NCBI GenBank assembly: GCA_002478565.1
Contig: DLPC01000026.1
Coordinates: forward strand, 186,001-250,000
Length of the DNA: 64,000 bases
Direction: 5' to 3'
From: Flavobacteriales bacterium UBA7468
Lineage (GTDB): Bacteria; Bacteroidota; Bacteroidia; Flavobacteriales_D; Crocinitomicaceae
The position numbers and the translations under genes are program-made. The notes under the pieces are model-generated. The model ran no database searches. It saw only the letters and a list, made by a program, of their open reading frames with translations, and had not been told where the DNA came from. Numbering within the stretch: position 1 is the first letter of the stretch; each line of letters begins with the position of its first letter. Shown here piece after piece: positions 56,801 to 62,800 of this stretch.

Positions 56801-59800
56801 GCACTGGGCTTCCGATCAGCGCTACTATCAGTGTCATCCCACTTTTCCAAAATGCGGGTGTCTCTTGTACGGGTAGTCAGGATCAATTTGTAATAACGGT
56901 CAATCCGACCCCAATTGTCAATGATCCACAAGATCAAGTAAGATGTAACCTGACGCAAACGGCAGTTGTTAACTTTGGTGGAACAGCCACAAATTATACT
57001 TGGACGAATAACCTCACCTCCATTGGTTTAGCGGCTAATGGTTCTGGAAATATTCTTGCATTTACGGCACTGAATAGTGGTAGTTCACCGGTTGTCGCAA
57101 CCGTTGAAGTGACACCTTTGTACGTTGGAGCTGGGGCTTCTTGTCCGGGTTCACCACAAACCTTCTCTTTAACGGTTAATCCAACACCAAGTTTGGTGGA
57201 TCCAATAGATCAAACTATCTGTAATGGGGCAAGTACTGCTTTAGTGAATTTAATTGGAACTGGTACAAGTTACTCTTGGACAAACAATACGCCATCAATC
57301 GGTTTAAATGCAACAGGAAATGGCAATATTTCGCCATTTACTGCGGTAAATTCGGGGTCTACACCCGTAACTGCGCAAGTAACCATTACGCCGCAATTTA
57401 CAGGCAGCAGTGTGAGTTGTCCGGGGCCAAGCCAAACCATGACTTTCACCGTCAATCCGACGCCAACAATGACGGCGCCTGCAGCACAAGTTGTGTGTAA
57501 TGCGACGTCCACACAGGCAGTAAACTTTTCTGGCTCGGCTACCAGTTATACATGGGTTAATTCACTTCCATCTATCGGTCTAGCAGCTTCTGGATCAGGC
57601 AATATCAATAGTTTTGCTGCAGCGAATATCGGTTCGGTTCCAGTCAGTTCGACTATAACCATTACACCAATTTACACAGGAGGCCAGGTGAGTTGTAACG
57701 GACCAACTCAGAACTTCACAATTACGGTCAATCCTAGCCCAATCGTCAATGATTTACCAGATCAGACTGTTTGTAATGGTTCTTCGACCAACCCGCTCAA
57801 TTTCACAGGTTCTGGTACTGGTTATTCATGGACAAATACACTATCGAGCATTGGTTTGGGCAATGCGGGTTCCGGAAATATCTCGAGTTTTACAGCAGTT
57901 AATGGAACTGCTAGTCCGGCAGTCAGTACCGTAACGGTTACACCTCAATACCTCAATGCTGGTTTGAGTTGTTCAGGGACACAACAGACTATCATTTTGA
58001 CAATAAACCCAACGCCTAGTGCCACTGCTCCGACTAACCAAATTTATTGTAATAATCAAGTGACGGCAGGCACCAGCATTGTTGGGACAGGGACCAACTA
58101 TTCCTGGACCAACTCGAATCCTGCGATTGGTTTGAGCGCAACGGGTTCCGGAAACATTCCTTCTTTTACGGCAACCAATACGGGTTCTGCACCTATTACT
58201 GCAACAATTAGTATTACGCCAAGATATTTGAATAACAATGTCGAGTGTTTAGGCACGCCAGTAAGTTTCACGATTACCGTGAATCCGACACCAGTTGTCA
58301 ATGATCCTGGAGATTTAGCGATCTGTAATGGCGCATTAACACCTGCAATTAACTTCACGGGTACGGCAACTCAATATAACTGGACCAACACAGTTGCTGC
58401 CATAGGCTTAGCGTCTGCAGGTATCAATAATATTTCAGCATTCAATGCGCAAAATACAGGATCCACGCCATTAGTTGCCAGCGTGAATGTCACACCAATT
58501 TATATCAATAGTGGAATATCTTGTGCAGGTGTTCAGGAGACCTTTACTATTACAGTGAACCCGACTCCGGTTGCCAATGATCCAAATGACGTTACATATT
58601 GTCATAACCAAACAACCGTTCCGATTAACTTAACAGGAACGGCTACAAATTATACCTGGACTAATAACAACCCGTCAATTGGTCTTGGTACAAATGGGCA
58701 AGGATTGGTGCCAAGTTTCCAAACTATTAACAACACCAACGGCCCAGTTTCAGCCACTATTACCGTGACACCTTTTTATACATTTGGTTCGAATGTCTGT
58801 GCGGGCCCAACGCAAAACTTCACGATTTCTGTAAGTCATGTTCCAACTGTGAGTAACCTCAGTAATGTGAGTATTTGTGGAGGTAGTTTAACAAACGCCA
58901 TCTCATTCGCTGGAACCGCCAATGCTTTTGTATGGGCTAACACAAATACTGCAATTGGTTTAGGAGCGAGTGGAACTGGCAACGTCCCGAGTTTCTCGGC
59001 GATTAACAACACTGCCCTAGATGTTACAGCAACTGTCAACGTGACGCCGCAATATATTTCAGCAGGGGTAACCTGCCCAGGGACTACTTTGCCTTTTGAT
59101 ATAACAGTGCGCCCTACGCCTCTTGTAGGAACAATCTTTGATCAGTCAATTTGTAATGCGACGAGCTTCTCGCAAAATTTGACTTCTTCTGTTCCAGCCA
59201 CCTTTGAGTGGTCAGCGATTTCCAACCCGAACGTAACAGGTGAAGTATTCCTCACGCAAACGAGCTCAACTATTTCAAATACGCTTACTAATACAACATC
59301 GAGCATTCAAAACGTACAATACACCGTTAATGCAATTTCAGTGCCTTACGGTTGTGTAGGGCCAGATAGTTTGTTTACGGTATCTGTTGTTCCAGAGGTT
59401 ATTCTTAACATACCAAGTACGATTGAAATTTGTAGTGGAGCCACGGTAAGTGCCTTCTTGAATGCCAACGTACCGTCCAATTACACTTGGTTCACTACAT
59501 TCAATAATCCAAATATCACCGGTGAATCTCTGACCCAAAATACGGGTCCTGTGATCAACGACGTTCTTGTCAATACAAGCGCTACCAATCAGCTTGTGAT
59601 TTATGCGGTTACTCCAACCTCACAACTGAGTTCTTGTGTTGGCGCCACGCAAACAATAGCAGTGACTGTCAAGCCAGAACTTGAACTGCTCAATACAGAT
59701 ACGGTCGTAATTTGTAGTGGAAGTCCAGTTGATCTTACCTTAACGGCAAATACGAATGTTACTTTCAATTGGTATGCGAATCAGTCTGTCAATGTAACAG

Positions 59801-62800
59801 GTGAAACGCTTTCAGCGGTGGCATCGGGCAACATCAATGACGTATTGGTTAACAACACCACTGCACCGCAAACCGTCCTCTATAATGTTGTTGGTACTTC
59901 AGGTGCAACGGGTTGTTCGAGTCCGATAATTCCGGTTTGGGTTATTGTCAACCCAAATCCTTTAATGACACCAATTGCCAATATTACAAGATGTAATGGA
60001 GCTGCAGCAGCCATGCCAATCTTTAGTTCTTCGGTTACTGGAGCTACCTATAACTGGACGAACTCGAATCCAACTATTGGGCTAGGTTTGAATGGTACAG
60101 GACAACTGCCAGCTTTCAACGCTACGAACAACAATTATGCACCGATTACTTCAAGTATTCAAGTGAGTTCTTCGTTCACCAACCTTGGCTTGACTTGTAC
60201 AGGTAATACGACTTCCTTTAACATCGTCGTCAACCCAACGCCGAGCGCGTATCCAATCAATAACCAACAATATTGTAATACAACTAATACGTCGGTTGTT
60301 TCGATTTCAGGACCAGTTTCGGGTACTGTGTATAACTGGAGTAGTTCAACACCATCCATTGGCGCACCGGTTTCAGGTTTGGCGAATATACAGTCATTCC
60401 TCACTTCAAATATAGGGTCGACACCAGTCCAATCTTCGTTCCAAATTCAACCAAGCTATACCAATGCTGGACAAACCTGTTTTGGACCAATCTCATCCTT
60501 CACTGTAACTGTTCAACCAACACCTACTGTAAGTCCTGTTGCCAATCAAACAGTTTGTGCTGGGGCAAATACTGCAGCGGTTCAATTTGTCGGAAACTCC
60601 AATGCCGTGAGTTTTAACTGGACGTCCAGCTTGCCAAGTATTGGTATGTCAGCAAGTGGAACGGGCAATATTCCTGTTTTCCAGGCGAATAACAATACAA
60701 ATGCACCAATCACAGCGAATATCGCGGTAATACCGAAAATTATTTCCGGATCACTAACTTGTACAGGGCCAACTAGCAATTTTTCCATCACGGTAAATCC
60801 AATACCAACCGTAGATCCGATTTTACCACTGACTTTCTGTAACAATGGGGTGTCTCAAGTTGATTTTTCTTCTACATTTATGAATAACAGTCCGAATGTA
60901 TTCTACAACTGGACAAACTCTAATCCTGCTACAGGTATTCCAGCAACGGGCACCGGAGATATCAATTTCTTGGCTTCAAACAATACTAATGGCCTCATTC
61001 AAAGCACTATTTCAGTAACGCCAGTATATATCAATAATGCGGTAACCTGTAGCGGTATTGCACAACAAGTCAACATTACCATCAATCCGACACCAACAGT
61101 AGATACGATTAGCAACGTGCTGGTTTGTGCAGGGCAAAATGTTTTGGTTGATTTTTACAGCACATTTAACGTACCACAAACGTATTACAACTGGACAAGC
61201 AATAATCCTTCAATTGGTACCGGAGTAGGCGGATCTGGAAGCGGCATGTCTTTCACAAGTGTGAATAATAGCGCTGTGGCGCAATATGCCACGATTACCG
61301 TGACGCCAGTTTACAACAATGCAGGAGTCACTTGTTCAGGGGTGGCTGAAACTTTTGAAATCACGGTAAATCCAATTCCAGTTATCAATGCGGTGAATGA
61401 CCAAGTATTGTGTTCAAATATCAATACTGTTCCAATTGCCTTTTCAAGTAACGTTCAGAATGCACAATTCAACTGGACCAACAACAATACACTTATCGGA
61501 CTACCTGCGAGCGGAGTAGGTAATATTCCGAGTTTTGTTGCAACAAACAATGATACCATTCAGCAAAATGCATTGATCAATGTTTCAATATTACACACTA
61601 GTAATGGACTCACTTGCCAGGGCTTGAATCAATTATTCAATATCCTTGTCAATCCACTGCCTACTATTGTCGCAGTAAATGACCAAACACTATGTGCCAA
61701 TACAGCTACGCAAGCCGTGATTTTTGATGGCAATATGGTCAACAACACCTACAGCTGGGCCAACACGAATCCAGTGATTGGTTTGTCTAGTAGTGGGAAT
61801 GGTAACCTCGTTTCTTTCACTGCTTCGAACCCGAGTCTGATAGCGCAAGCGGCCACAATTACTGTGACACCAAACATTTTAATGAACGGTGTTCAATGTA
61901 GTGGACAGCCGACCAATTTCGATTTCTTAGTGCATCCTGCGCCAACTGTCAATCAGGTGCAAGATGTTGCGCTTTGTGAAAACTTCTATTCTCCGCAATT
62001 TACTTTTGGCGGTCAATTTAGTGGTACACAATTTACCTGGTACAACGATAACACAACAATAGGTTTAGCAGCTTCTGGTGTCAATACGCTTAATCCTTTC
62101 CTCGCAACAAATAATACTGTCGTACCAATTGTAGGAAATATCAATGTGGTGCCAAGTATTCAGTATGGTAACTTGAATTGCTTTGGCTCGCCAATGGAAT
62201 TCTCTATTACAATTAATCCACAACCACAAGTAGTGGCGCCACAAAATCAAGTGGTGTGTAACGGTGCCCAAGCCGCTGCGATCAACTTTACGGGGCCATC
62301 TACAGGTACTACTTACGTCTGGACCAACAACAATCCATCAATTGGTTTAGCAGCAAGTGGCACGGGCAATATTGGAGTCTTTACAGCTACCAACACAGGT
62401 AATACGCCAATAACGGCCACCATTACGGTGACGGCTCAGTATGTCAACGGCACACAAATCTGTACAGGCAACTCCGAGACCTTCACCATTACCGTGAACC
62501 CAACACCAAACATCGTAGACCCTGCTAACCAAAACTTGTGTGTGGGCAATCAGTCCTTACCAGTCTTGTTCACGGGTAACGTCAGCGGCACTACCTACGC
62601 CTGGACCAACAATAACCCATCGATTGGCTTACCAGCCAGTGGCATGGGCAATATAGCGAGCATTACAGGCCAGAACCCAGGACAAACACCAATTGTGGCT
62701 ACCATTGCAGTGCAAGCGCAATACAGCAATGCGGGTCTGTTGTGTTTAGGCAATACTGAAACCTTCACTATTACCGTCAATCCGCAGCCCCAAGTCATAA

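Larger units (their letters stand above)
50167..59109 (+). repeat. Array B, first part: ~32 PKD-like modules
   Basis: Modules of 92-96 residues beginning NPxPT, then a Cys (QTVCNG), NFTG, YxWTN, SIGL, ASGTGNIPSFTA, PVTATITVTP, a second Cys (CxGTPQ) and FTITVN. This matches the PKD-like domain common in Bacteroidota (Pfam PKD_5 by memory). Two or three modules are a longer variant with GINGL and SGTN inserts (53551 and 56056). Confidence 0.88.
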
